From Cedecea davisae DSM 4568 (GTDB lineage Bacteria > Pseudomonadota > Gammaproteobacteria > Enterobacterales > Enterobacteriaceae): a stretch of DNA of 64,000 bases. The DNA lies in the NCBI RefSeq assembly GCF_000412335.2, contig NZ_KE161030.1, forward strand, positions 3,577,363 through 3,641,362, written 5' to 3'. This document shows positions 53,730-64,000 of this stretch, piece by piece; within the stretch, counting starts at the first letter, position 1; the number at the start of each line of letters is the position of its first letter. The translations under genes were made by a program, and so were the position numbers. The notes below the pieces were generated by a model. It saw only the letters and a list, made by a program, of their open reading frames with translations, was not told the DNA's origin and searched no databases.

Positions 53730-56700
53730 ATGCGTGCAATGACAATTATTTCTAAATTAACCGGCGTAAAAAACAACGTCGAAGCCTCTGAAATCACTTT
53801 AAAAGGTCCATCAATTGTCGAGCTAAAAATCGAGCGCGATGAGATTGCCAATTTCACGCGCTCCGGACAGGACCTGGTCATCAAGCTCAATTCCGGCGAA
53901 ACCATTACCGTTAAAAATTACTATGCCTTCGCCGATCAGGGCGGAAACCAGCTGGTGCTGGAGGGCAAAGACGGCGTGCTGTGGTGGGTGCAGGATCCAG
54001 AAACCGCTCTCCACTACGAGCAAATTGCCAATATTGATGAGGTGATGGCCGCTACCGGCGCACATTCCGAGGGCGGAGCCGCGTGGCCGTGGGTGTTAGG
54101 TGGGCTGGCAGTTGCCGCGGGAGGCGCGATTGCCGCAGCGTCCAGCGGGGGCGGTGGGGGTAGCTCAGACAACGGTAGTAACCCGGGCAATCCCGGCAGA
54201 CCAGATGTTACTCCACCTGCAGCGCCAACGGGCCTTACCGTATCGGCTGACGGAAAAACCATTAGCGGCAACGCCGAAGCAGGCAGTACGGTAACCATCA
54301 AAGACGCAAACGGGAATGTGATTGGCTCAGGCACCGCCGGCAGCGACGGCAGCTTCACTATCCCCCTGAACACTCCGCAGCTCGGCGGTGAAACGCTGAT
54401 CGCGACCGCGACCGATCCGTCCGGCAATACCGGGCCAGGCACTACGGTTACCGCCCCTAATATTCCGCTGCCGGGTGAGCCAAGCATTACCGGCGTTACC
54501 AATGACAATGGCAATACCACGAACGGCGGGAACGTAAATAATAACCAGGCCACCAATGACAATACCCCAACCTTGCAGGGTAAAGGTCAGGCCGGGACAA
54601 CCGTGCATATCTATGATAATGGCGTGCAAATTGGCACCGTCGTTGTCGGCTCTAACGGTACATGGAGCTTTACGCCTGGCAGCGCTCTGCCGGACGGCTC
54701 TCATGCCTTCACCGTCATCGCGACCAATGAAAGAGGCGAAAGCGCCACTTCCCCGGCGTACACCGTCACCATTGATACCGTTCCACCAGCCGCCGCAACA
54801 GGCCTGGTTGTGAGCCCTGATGGGGAAACCGTCACTGCCCACGCAGAAGCAGGCACCACGGTAACCATTAAAGATCCGGGTGGTGTGACCATCGGTAGCG
54901 GTACAGCCGATAACAACGGTAACGTCACCATCACGCTGAACCCGGCCCAGGTAGATGGCGAAACCTTGACCGCTGTGGTCACCGATCCGGCGGGCAACAT
55001 CAGTCCTCCAGAAACCGTCACCGCCCCCAACGTTCTGCCGCCAGTAGAGCCAGTCATTACCGCAATCATTGACGATGTAGCCCCAAACACCGGGAACATC
55101 GGGAATAACCACACCACCAATGACAGCACCCCAACGCTGCAGGGGACAGGCCAGCCCGGCGACACCATCCATATTCTCTCTAACGGAGGGGAAATTGGTA
55201 CCGTGAAGGTGGATGTCAACGGAACGTGGAGCTTTACCCCAGCCACCCCGCTGGGTGAAGGTACATACACCTTTACCGCTTCAGCCTCCAACGTCAGGGG
55301 CGATAGCAGCGTTTCCGGTAGCTATACCGTTACCGTCGATACCACGGGGCCTGATGCCCCAAATGGTTTGCTGGTTTCTCCTGACGGTACAACCTTAACC
55401 GGTACAGCGGAAGCGGGCAGCACCGTCACCATCAAAGACGCTAATGGCAACGTTATTGGTACAGCTACCGCCGACCCAACTACCGGTGCATTCACCGTTA
55501 CCCTGACCACGCCGCAGCTGGACGGCTCCAACCTTAGCGCCGTTGCCAGCGACCCGGCGGGCAATACAGGGAATCCTGGTGCGGTAACCGCGCCGTTCTA
55601 CCCGCTGCCGACTATTCCGGTTATCACGGCGATAATCGATAACGCGTTACCTAACGTGGGCACGGTTCCGAACAACCAGTCAACCAATGACCAGACCCCG
55701 ACTATTCAGGGGACGGGCGTTATTGGCGAAACTATTCATATATTTGATAACGGGCTTGAGATTGGCACTACGGTAGTGGGAGCCGGTGGCACATGGAGCT
55801 TTACACCAGGCGTTAATCTGCTCGACGGCCCGCACAACTTTACGGCCACCGCCTCTAACATCCGCGGCGACAGCGGCAGCTCTGCGGGCTACAGCGTTAC
55901 GGTTGATACCGTTGTCGATGCACCGGTACTCAGCCTGGTTGAAGATAATACTGGCTCCATCACTGGCCCTATCGGCAACAACGGCGTTACCGATGAGAAA
56001 AAACCCGTCTTCAGCGGCACCGGTGAACCCGGCAGCTCGCTCACCCTCTTTGATAATGGCCTTCCGATTGGCATGGTCACCGTCGGCAATGACGGTAAAT
56101 GGACATTTACCCCAACCAACGCGATGGGTGAAGGCTCACATGCAATAACCCTACAACAGACTGATTCGGCAGGTAACCTCAGTAGCGTCACCGTCGGCCC
56201 AACCTTTACCATTGATTTCACACCACCGAATGCCGTTACGCTTAATCCGCGCGATCCGGACGGGACGACCGTGACCGGTACAGGGGAAATTGGCGCAACA
56301 GTTACCATTACCACCCTCTCTGGCGTCGTATTGGGCACCGCTCAAGTTGATGGCAGCGGCAACTTCTCCGTCACCCTGACACCTGCGCAAACCCACGGTG
56401 AAGACCTTATCGCGAAAATTAGCGATGCCGCTGGAAACCAGGGGCCAAATACGCCATTCGAGGCCTCAAACTCCGGCTTCCCAACCGTCCCTGTTCTTAT
56501 TTCGGTGACCGATGATGTCGGCCCAATTAAAGGGACGTTGACCAACGGCCAGGCGACGGATGACAACCGCCCGACTCTCAGCGGCACAGCTGAAGTGGGT
56601 TCCACCATTGCTGTCTTTGATAACGGCCTGCCGATTGGTTTTACTGTGGTTGATCCTGACGGCAGTTGGAGTTTTACCCCAACGTTGCCGCTGCTTGATG

Positions 56701-59700
56701 GCCCACATTCCTTCACCGTGAGCGCCAACAACGGCTTAGGCAACAGCGGAATATCCGCACCGTTTGGCGTAGTGGTTGATACCGCGGCTCCTCTGCCGCC
56801 AACCGGGCTTAGCGTCTCCAACGACGGCACAACGCTCACCGGGACAGCAGAAGCCAACAGTAAAGTGACCATCACCAACGCCAGCGGCACCGTACTTGGC
56901 ACCGCGACGGCAGACGGTACGGGTCACTTCAGCGTGACGCTTTCCCCGGCTCAACTGAACGGTGAAGTTCTGACCGCGAAGGCCACCGACGTGGCGGGCA
57001 ATACCGGACTGGGCGCCACAACTCCCGCACCGGATCACACGCCGCCGAATGCACCAACCGGGCTTGCCGTCAGCGCGGATGGCCTGCAGTTAACCGGTAC
57101 TGCCGAAGCTAACAGCGCCATCACCGTCAAAGACGGCAACGGAAACATCATCGGCGTGGGCACCACTGACATCACCGGGCATTTCGATATCTTGCTGGTG
57201 CCTCCGCAGCTTAACGGCCAGACACTGCTGGTTACCGCCACGGATATCGCCACCAATACCAGTGCTCCGGCTACCGTTATTGCTCAGGATCACACCCCTC
57301 CTGCTCTGCCGACTAATCTAACGTTTAACGAAGACGGCACGGTACTGACCGGTAAAGCGGAGGCAGGCAGCACGGTAAAAGTGACCGATACGCTGGGCAA
57401 CCCACTGGGCCAGGGCGTAGCAGGTCCGGACGGAAGCTTTACCATCACGCTGACCACGCCTCAGGCCAATGGTCAGCATCTGCAAGTGAACGCGACGGAT
57501 GTCGCCGGGAATGCTGGACCGAACGCGCCAGTCACCGCGCCGGATATCACCCCGCCGAACATTCCGGTCATCGGTTCAGTAGTCGACAACGTGCCGGACC
57601 ATACCGGTAACCTCAACAGCGGCGACCTGACCAACGACGATAAACCGACACTCTCCGGCACGGCCGAAGCTAACTCAACCGTGAAGATCTACGACAACGG
57701 TAATCTGATTGGCACCGTCAATGCCGACGGGACGGGGGCATGGACGTTTACGCCAACAACCGCTCTCGGCCAGGGTTCTCATAACCTGACCGTCACGGCT
57801 ACCGACGCCGCAAACAATGTAAGCCAGCCAAGTGCCGCGTTTAACATCAACGTTGATTCGATTGCGCCAACAGCACCGACCATCACCCTGGTGAACGATG
57901 ACGTCGGCACGGTTACCGGCCCGGTTAGCAATGGGGGAGCGACCAACGATCCTACTCCAACGCTTAGCGGCAGCGGTGAACCAGGCTCTACGATTACGAT
58001 TTACGATGGGCTGAACCCGCTGGGAACCACCACCGTGAACGGCAGCGGCACCTGGACATTTACGCCAACCACGCCGTTGCTGGATGGGCCTCACGCCTTT
58101 ACCGTCACGGCTTCAGATGCCGCAGGAAACGTCACCGCGCATTCCCCGCCGTGGAACGTTGAACTGATCACCGCCTTGCCAAACGCGCCGACGATCGGCG
58201 AGATAGTGGATAACGTTAACCCGGATCTTGGCCCAGTGCTGCCGGGCGGCGCAACCAACGATCCTCAACCCGTTATTAACGGGACAGCAGCCGCTGATGC
58301 GGTCGTCAAAATATACGATGGCACAACGCTTATCGGTACCGTCACGGCGGACGGCAGCGGAGCGTGGACATTCCAGCCAACTCAGCCGCTGAGCGAAGGC
58401 TCGCATACGCTTAATGTCTATGTGACGGATGCGGCCGGAAACACCAGCTCTGCCACAACGCAGATTGTGATTATCGACACCGCGCCTCCGGGAGCGCCTT
58501 CCATAGACGGCGCGCTGGGCAACGTCGCAGGCACGCCAATCACCCTGGTTAACGGCGGCAGTACCCAAAGTACCGAGCCGGTGCTCTCCGGTAAGGGCGA
58601 AGTGGGCGCCACCATCAAGCTGTACGCTGACGGCGGAACAACGCCAATCGGCAGCGCGGTCGTTGACGCCGACGGCAACTGGAGTATTACCCCAAATTCT
58701 CCGCTGGGTAGCGGGACTCATATCTTCACAACTACGGCAACGGACGCGGCAGGCAACGTCGGAGCACCTTCGGCCGAATTTACGCTGTCGGTTTACGCGA
58801 CACCTCCGACTCAGCCTGTTGCGCCTACGGTAACGGACAACGTGCCGCCTGTAGTGGGAACCGTCGCCCCTGGCGGCAGCACCAACGACACGACGCCAAC
58901 CTTTAGCGGCACCGGCGTCGCGGGCTCCACCATCAACGTCTTCAACAACGGGAACGAGCTGGTCGGCACCACTATCGTGCGTTCAGACGGCACATGGAGC
59001 GTTACGCCGACAACGCCGTTTGGCGAAACAACCTACAACATCACCGTGCAGGTGACCGACCCGGCGGGCAACATCAGCCTGCCGTCTGCGCCGATCGCGA
59101 TAATCGTAGACACCACGCCGCCAGCGGCACCGGCTATTGGCACCGTGGATGACAACGTTGGCCCGGTTACCGGCGCTATCACCAACGGGATTACCGACGA
59201 CCCGAAACCAGTGTTCCACGGTACAGGGGAAATTGGTGCAACCGTCACGCTGTACAACGGCACCACGGCGATAGGCTCTGCGGTAGTAGACGGCACGGGT
59301 AACTGGACCATCACGCCGGATACCGCGCTGGCTAATGGCGAAAATACTATAACCGCTGTCCAGACCGACAAGGCTGGCAACGTCAGCGGGCCGTCAACCG
59401 ATTATGTACTGACCGTCGATACCGTACCGCTTACCGCGCCGGTCGTCGTTGAAATCCAGGATAACGTCGGTCCAATTCAGACGCCGCTGGTCAACGGCAG
59501 CGTCACCGATGACACAACGCCAACCTTTACCGGCACCGGTAAAATCGGCAGCACGATTACGCTGTACGACACTAATGGCACAACCATTCTGGGTACCGGT
59601 ATCGTAGGCCCGGACGGCAAATGGAGCATAACCACTTCCACGCTGTCGGAAGGCTCGCACAGCATTACCATTAAAGCGACCGATGATGTCGGCCATAGCG

Positions 59701-61214
59701 TTGGGCCATCTGCGCCAATTGTGATTGACGTGGATATCACTGCGCCAGGAAATCCTACGGTTCTGGTCATTGATCCGACCGGTACCCTGGTCTCCGGTAC
59801 CGCAGAAGCCGGGGCGACGGTGATTATCAAAGATTCCAGCGGCAACGTCCTGGGAACGGGAGTCGCGGCGCCAATAACCGGTGCCTGGGTCGTAACGCTT
59901 TCACCAGCCCAGACGACTGGCGCACAGCTTACTGCTGTGGCACAGGATCCAGCGGGTAACCAAAGTGGTGGCGTGAACTTTAACGCAACGACCTCAGTTA
60001 TCCCTCATCCTCCGACCATTGACACCGTGATGGATGATGTCAGCCCGGTCACCGGGAATGTCGGTAAAGGTGGCTCGACCAACGATACGCTGCCGACGTT
60101 GAACGGCTCAGGTGCCACTGCCGGAGCTGCGGTTCATATCTATGTCGACGGAGTGCTGATTACTACAGTGTCGGCCGACGGCGATGGAAAATGGACGTGG
60201 ACCGTCACCGATCCTCTGGGCGAGGGGCTACATACCTTCGCGGTCAGCCAGAATGTGCTTGGCGTAGAAAGCGGCCTGTCACCTGCCTACAGCATCATCG
60301 TAGACACCATCTTGCCAAACCAGCCGGTTATCCTTTCCGTGGTGGACGATGTAGTGGGCGGTGCCCTCGGGCCGTTGACCAGCGGTCAGGCCACTAATGA
60401 CGCCAAACCAACTCTCAGCGGTACCGCTGAGGCCGGGGCTACGGTGAGCATTATCGATAACGGCACCGTCATCGATACCGTCACCGCTAACGCCCTGGGC
60501 ATCTGGACTTATACGCCGACAACCAATCTTGGCGAAGGCGCACACACGCTTACCGTCACGGCAACGGACGCCGCCGGTAACGTCAGCCCACCTTCCACCG
60601 GCTTTGTGGTAAATGTTGATACCGTCGCACCGGGAACGCCTGTTGTGCTGACGGTTACCAACGACATTACCTCGCAGCCAATCACTTCTGGCCAGCCGAC
60701 CAACGACAATACGCCGACCTTTAGCGGCACCGCCGAGGCGGGAACCACGCTGACCTTCAAAGACGGCAATGTCGTTATCGGTACCGTTACGGTGCCGGTG
60801 GGCGGTAGCTGGACCTTTAGCCCAACGGTTCCGCTGCTGGACGGCAGCCATAACATCACCGTGACCGCTACGGATGCGGCAGGTAACGCCAGCGGCCCGA
60901 CCGCCGGGTTCAACGTGGTGGTGGATACCGTTCCGCCGATTGTGCCGATTATTCTCTCGGTAATAGACGACCAGACTCAGCCAGGTACCAACCTGCCGCT
61001 GATTAACGGCCAGTTGACGAAGGACACGCAGCCAACCCTGAGCGGGACGGCAGAAGCCAACGCCATCATCACCGTTAAAGACGGCAATAACGTGCTCGGC
61101 ACGGCTCAGGCCGATGGCCTGGGTAACTGGACATTTACCCCGACCGGCCCGCTGGGACAGCGGTACGCATACCCTGAACGTGACGGCAACCGATGCCGCA
61201 GGCAACGTCAGTAA
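53730..61214 (+). CDS. giant BapA-type repeat adhesin, 5' part up to a frameshift
   Basis: This reading frame encodes 2494 residues of a surface adhesin. Residues about 1-115 match the BapA prefix domain (VVSKLTG-like start, VKNYYAFADQGGNQL, LWWVQDPETAL). A Gly/Ala-rich linker (about 121-160) follows, then more than 20 Ig-like repeats of about 80-100 residues with a TVDT...PP junction and an ATDAAGN ending. Such proteins are exported by type I secretion and promote biofilm. The start at 53730 has GGAG upstream. The frame breaks near 61161 where one extra base shifts it; the last 18 residues before the stop at 61214 are non-homologous. Confidence 0.85.
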   Translation: MRAMTIISKLTGVKNNVEASEITLKGPSIVELKIERDEIANFTRSGQDLVIKLNSGETITVKNYYAFADQGGNQLVLEGKDGVLWWVQDPETALHYEQIANIDEVMAATGAHSEGGAAWPWVLGGLAVAAGGAIAAASSGGGGGSSDNGSNPGNPGRPDVTPPAAPTGLTVSADGKTISGNAEAGSTVTIKDANGNVIGSGTAGSDGSFTIPLNTPQLGGETLIATATDPSGNTGPGTTVTAPNIPLPGEPSITGVTNDNGNTTNGGNVNNNQATNDNTPTLQGKGQAGTTVHIYDNGVQIGTVVVGSNGTWSFTPGSALPDGSHAFTVIATNERGESATSPAYTVTIDTVPPAAATGLVVSPDGETVTAHAEAGTTVTIKDPGGVTIGSGTADNNGNVTITLNPAQVDGETLTAVVTDPAGNISPPETVTAPNVLPPVEPVITAIIDDVAPNTGNIGNNHTTNDSTPTLQGTGQPGDTIHILSNGGEIGTVKVDVNGTWSFTPATPLGEGTYTFTASASNVRGDSSVSGSYTVTVDTTGPDAPNGLLVSPDGTTLTGTAEAGSTVTIKDANGNVIGTATADPTTGAFTVTLTTPQLDGSNLSAVASDPAGNTGNPGAVTAPFYPLPTIPVITAIIDNALPNVGTVPNNQSTNDQTPTIQGTGVIGETIHIFDNGLEIGTTVVGAGGTWSFTPGVNLLDGPHNFTATASNIRGDSGSSAGYSVTVDTVVDAPVLSLVEDNTGSITGPIGNNGVTDEKKPVFSGTGEPGSSLTLFDNGLPIGMVTVGNDGKWTFTPTNAMGEGSHAITLQQTDSAGNLSSVTVGPTFTIDFTPPNAVTLNPRDPDGTTVTGTGEIGATVTITTLSGVVLGTAQVDGSGNFSVTLTPAQTHGEDLIAKISDAAGNQGPNTPFEASNSGFPTVPVLISVTDDVGPIKGTLTNGQATDDNRPTLSGTAEVGSTIAVFDNGLPIGFTVVDPDGSWSFTPTLPLLDGPHSFTVSANNGLGNSGISAPFGVVVDTAAPLPPTGLSVSNDGTTLTGTAEANSKVTITNASGTVLGTATADGTGHFSVTLSPAQLNGEVLTAKATDVAGNTGLGATTPAPDHTPPNAPTGLAVSADGLQLTGTAEANSAITVKDGNGNIIGVGTTDITGHFDILLVPPQLNGQTLLVTATDIATNTSAPATVIAQDHTPPALPTNLTFNEDGTVLTGKAEAGSTVKVTDTLGNPLGQGVAGPDGSFTITLTTPQANGQHLQVNATDVAGNAGPNAPVTAPDITPPNIPVIGSVVDNVPDHTGNLNSGDLTNDDKPTLSGTAEANSTVKIYDNGNLIGTVNADGTGAWTFTPTTALGQGSHNLTVTATDAANNVSQPSAAFNINVDSIAPTAPTITLVNDDVGTVTGPVSNGGATNDPTPTLSGSGEPGSTITIYDGLNPLGTTTVNGSGTWTFTPTTPLLDGPHAFTVTASDAAGNVTAHSPPWNVELITALPNAPTIGEIVDNVNPDLGPVLPGGATNDPQPVINGTAAADAVVKIYDGTTLIGTVTADGSGAWTFQPTQPLSEGSHTLNVYVTDAAGNTSSATTQIVIIDTAPPGAPSIDGALGNVAGTPITLVNGGSTQSTEPVLSGKGEVGATIKLYADGGTTPIGSAVVDADGNWSITPNSPLGSGTHIFTTTATDAAGNVGAPSAEFTLSVYATPPTQPVAPTVTDNVPPVVGTVAPGGSTNDTTPTFSGTGVAGSTINVFNNGNELVGTTIVRSDGTWSVTPTTPFGETTYNITVQVTDPAGNISLPSAPIAIIVDTTPPAAPAIGTVDDNVGPVTGAITNGITDDPKPVFHGTGEIGATVTLYNGTTAIGSAVVDGTGNWTITPDTALANGENTITAVQTDKAGNVSGPSTDYVLTVDTVPLTAPVVVEIQDNVGPIQTPLVNGSVTDDTTPTFTGTGKIGSTITLYDTNGTTILGTGIVGPDGKWSITTSTLSEGSHSITIKATDDVGHSVGPSAPIVIDVDITAPGNPTVLVIDPTGTLVSGTAEAGATVIIKDSSGNVLGTGVAAPITGAWVVTLSPAQTTGAQLTAVAQDPAGNQSGGVNFNATTSVIPHPPTIDTVMDDVSPVTGNVGKGGSTNDTLPTLNGSGATAGAAVHIYVDGVLITTVSADGDGKWTWTVTDPLGEGLHTFAVSQNVLGVESGLSPAYSIIVDTILPNQPVILSVVDDVVGGALGPLTSGQATNDAKPTLSGTAEAGATVSIIDNGTVIDTVTANALGIWTYTPTTNLGEGAHTLTVTATDAAGNVSPPSTGFVVNVDTVAPGTPVVLTVTNDITSQPITSGQPTNDNTPTFSGTAEAGTTLTFKDGNVVIGTVTVPVGGSWTFSPTVPLLDGSHNITVTATDAAGNASGPTAGFNVVVDTVPPIVPIILSVIDDQTQPGTNLPLINGQLTKDTQPTLSGTAEANAIITVKDGNNVLGTAQADGLGNWTFTPTGPLGQRYAYPERDGNRCRRQRQ

Positions 61215-64000
61215 CACGGCCTCGTTTGGCGTGAATATTGACTCCGTCGCGCCAAATCCTCCGGTTATCGTCACCGTTCTGGATAACACCGCGCCGGTAC
61301 TTGGGGCAATCACCAACGGCCAGGCCACCAACGAAACACGCCCTTCCCTTAGCGGGACGGCGGAAGCTAATGCCATCATCAAGGTCTACAGCGATGGCAA
61401 CCTGATAGGCACCACCGTTGCCAACGGATCTGGCGCATGGAGCCTGACGCCGGTGGCCGCACTCGGCAACGGCCCACATACGTTAACCGTCACCGCTACC
61501 GACGCAGCTGGCAACGTCAGTAATCCGTCTAACGGCTTCGCGTTAACCGTGGACACCATTGCACCGAATGCGCCGACTATCGGCACCGTTGCGGATGCGG
61601 TGGGGCCAATCACCGGGAACCTGACCAGCGGCCAGGTAACCGACGATACTCGCCCAACGCTGACCGGCACTGCCGAAGCTAACGCCAGCGTTAAGATTTA
61701 CGATAACGGGAACCTGATTGGCACCGTACAGGCCGACGGCACCGGAGCATGGAGCTTCAGGCCGTCGACCGGGTTAACCAACGGCGGCCATGCGCTGACC
61801 GTCACCGCAACGGATGCTGCCGGTAACGTCAGCCTGCCATCTGCGCCGTTTAACGTGGTGGTAGATACCATCGCCCCTACCCAGCCGATTGTCATTCAGG
61901 CCTTTGACGATGTTGGCCCGGTTCAGGGGCCGCTGGTGAGTGGTTCAGCTACCGACGATACCCAGCCTGTGCTCAGCGGTACTGCGGAGGCTAACGCCAC
62001 CATTAAGATTTACGATGGCGGCAACCTGATTGGCACCGTCACCGCCAACGCGCTGGGCGTATGGAGCTTCACGCCGGGCACCGCGTTAGCCCCTGGACAG
62101 CATGTGTTCACCGTCACGGCATCCGATGCCGCCGGTAACACCAGCGTCGCGTCTGCCGACTTCACCCTGAACATCGTCAGCGGCGTATCGAATACGCCGG
62201 TGCTGACCTCGGTAGTGGATGATGTCGTCGGTGGTGTGGTAGGTCCGTTAACTAATGGCCAGGCGACTAACGATGCGCGTCCGACCCTGAACGGGACGGC
62301 GGATGCCAACAGCACCATCAAGATTTACGATGGCGGCAACCTGATTGGCACCGTGACCGCTAACGTACTCGGCGTCTGGGTGTTCACGCCGCCGAGCGCG
62401 CTGGCAAACGGCTCGCACACCTTTACCATCACCGCCACTAACGGCGCAGGCGTGGTCAGTAGTCCGACAGCTGGCTTCACCGTGGTCGTGGATACCGTTG
62501 CGCCTAACCAGCCAGCGATCACCTCCGTGGTGGATGACATTGGCCCTATCACCGGCCCGGTTGGCAACAATCAGCCGACGGATGACACTCGCCCTACCCT
62601 GAACGGCACCGCGGAAGCCAACGCCACAATCAATATCTTTGATAACGGCGTACTTCTTGGCACCACGACGGCAAACGGCAGCGGCGTCTGGACATTTACG
62701 CCAACGCTGCCGCTGCTCCAGGGCAACCATTCATTCACCGTGACGGCTACGGATGCAGCAGGTAACGTCAGCGTAACGTCGGTGCCTGCCGGTATTGTCG
62801 TCGATACCGTGCCGCCGCTGGCCCCAACCGGCCTGACGGTGAATGCTACGGGCACAGTAGTAACCGGCCTTGCCGAAGCCAACAGCACCGTAACCATTAC
62901 CTCAGCAACGGGAACGGTACTGGGTACGGCGAAAGCGGACGGTAGCGGTAACTTCAGCATCTCCCTTTCTCCTGCGCAGACCAGCGGCCAGTCTCTGCTT
63001 GCCTTTGCTCAGGATGCTGCGGGTAATACAGGGGTTTCCGCAGGCTTCACCGCGCCGTTCACCGGCGTACCGGGGCTGCCGGTTATCACCAGCATCGTTG
63101 ACGATGTTCTGCCGAAAACCGGCATCGTGGGTAACGGCCAGAGCACCAACGATACCCGTCCGACGATTAACGGCACCGCCGAAGCCAACGCCACCGTTAA
63201 GATTTACGACAACGGTGCGTTGCTGGGCACGGTAACCGCGAATGCGAGCGGCGTCTGGACGTTTACCCCAACCGGTGCGCTGGGTGATGGCGTCCATGCC
63301 TTTACCGCTACGGCAACCAACGCCAACGGTACGGGCGCTGCGTCTCTGGCAACCTCGGTAATTGTCGATACCATTCCGCCGCTGATCCCAACCGGGGTTA
63401 TCAGCGCCGATGGTTCAACGATCACCGGCGTAGCGGAAGCGAACAGCACCGTGACCATTACGCTGCCGGGCGGGATAACCGTCACCGGTACGGCAAACGC
63501 TTCTGGCGCATTCAGCATTACGCTGCCGACTCGCCAGATTGAAGGCCAGTCTCTGTCGATATCTGCCGCCGATGCCGCCGGGAACGTCTCGCCGTCGCTG
63601 TCGATCACCGCGCCTGTCCTGCCTCTGGCAGCAAGCAGCAACGTGGTCGATCTGGCGCTGACCAGTAACGCAGAAATCACCACCGCGCACGACAGTGGCT
63701 ACGGTAGCCTGCTGATTGGTGCGCTTGGCAACGTGGCTTCGGTTCTCGGCAGCAATACCGCGCAGGTTGGCTTTACCATCGGCAACGGCGCTACCGGGCA
63801 TATCACCATTAACGCCGCCGCGACCGGCGTAGTGCTTTCACTGCTCAATACGCTGGAAATTGCTATCCAGAAATATGATGCAGCCACCAACTCATGGACT
63901 ACGATTGTTGACTCGTCTTTACCGCAGTTCCTTAATCTGCTGACGCTGGGTGCCACTGGCGTGACCCTGAACCTCGACGGGCTGGGCGAAGGGCAATACC
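61162..64000 (+). CDS. BapA-type adhesin, continuation after the frameshift (partial)
   Basis: In the frame beginning at 61162 the sequence resumes the repeat pattern exactly where the first frame breaks (GTHTLNVTATDAAGNVS) and stays open to the window edge, about 946 codons. It holds roughly nine more Ig-like repeats. From about 63640 the sequence changes to ALTSNAEITTAHDSGYGSLL and GVVLSLLNTLEIAIQKYDA, resembling the BapA-type C-terminal region before the type I secretion signal. It has no start codon of its own and is the 3' portion of the same gene. Confidence 0.8.

Noticed and set aside
53730-64000. Tandem DNA repeats as a possible CRISPR or satellite
   Set aside because: The periodicity comes from coding Ig-like protein repeats of 80-100 residues in a long open frame.

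Overview
The window looks like chromosome from a member of the Enterobacteriaceae outside Escherichia and Salmonella. Housekeeping proteins match E. coli K-12 almost residue for residue and in the same order (clpB-pgeF-rluD-bamD-raiA / pheL-pheA / tyrA-aroF / yfiR-dgcN-yfiB / rplS-trmD-rimM-rpsP / ffh / ypjD-corB / grpE / nadK-recN-bamE / ratB-ratA / smpB), but with scattered substitutions and local differences in content. No rRNA, tRNA or CRISPR array is visible. Species assignment is inference only.

Layout. 1-6.05 kb: heat-shock gene clpB with a sigma-32 promoter, pgeF and rluD (overlapping pair), the BAM lipoprotein gene bamD, and raiA with a CRP-type promoter. 6.05-34.42 kb: a complete-looking temperate prophage of the P2/HP1 (Peduoviridae-like) group, about 28.3 kb, bounded by a 23-bp direct repeat (attL 6055-6077, attR 34393-34415). 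Its order from attL is: a membrane-anchored OB-fold cargo gene; 1 kb of non-coding DNA with a dense array of 11-bp repeats; a leftward late operon for hub/spike, fibre, baseplate, tape measure, frameshifting tail chaperones, spanins, endolysin, holin, tail tube, sheath, tail/head completion, small terminase, capsid and scaffold; a rightward operon for large terminase, portal and an Ogr-type zinc finger; a leftward early operon (Cox-like protein, small unknowns, a degenerate exonuclease, primase-helicase); then the rightward C-type repressor and integrase next to attR. The att core overlaps both the raiA terminator and the -35 box of the pheL-pheA promoter, and insertion regenerates both.

34.4-39.1 kb: aromatic amino acid genes (pheL attenuator, pheA, tyrA, aroF with two TyrR boxes), with an SMP-30/gluconolactonase-family gene between pheA and tyrA that E. 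coli K-12 lacks. 39.4-41.7 kb: the yfiR-dgcN-yfiB cyclic-di-GMP signalling operon. 41.7-52.9 kb: translation, protein-targeting and stress genes, including a sigma-32 promoter for grpE and paired LexA boxes for recN.

52.9-64.0 kb: smpB is followed not by ssrA but by about 0.8 kb of AT-rich non-coding DNA and then a giant BapA-type repeat adhesin that runs off the window. The adhesin frame is broken by one extra base near 61161, after which a second frame stays open to the window end.

Points most worth checking: the adhesin frameshift, the repeat array at 6952-7233, the helically phased repeats at the prophage switch and near attR, the -1 frameshift in the tail chaperone, the exonuclease homologue without its catalytic aspartates, and the placement of the att site across a terminator and a promoter.
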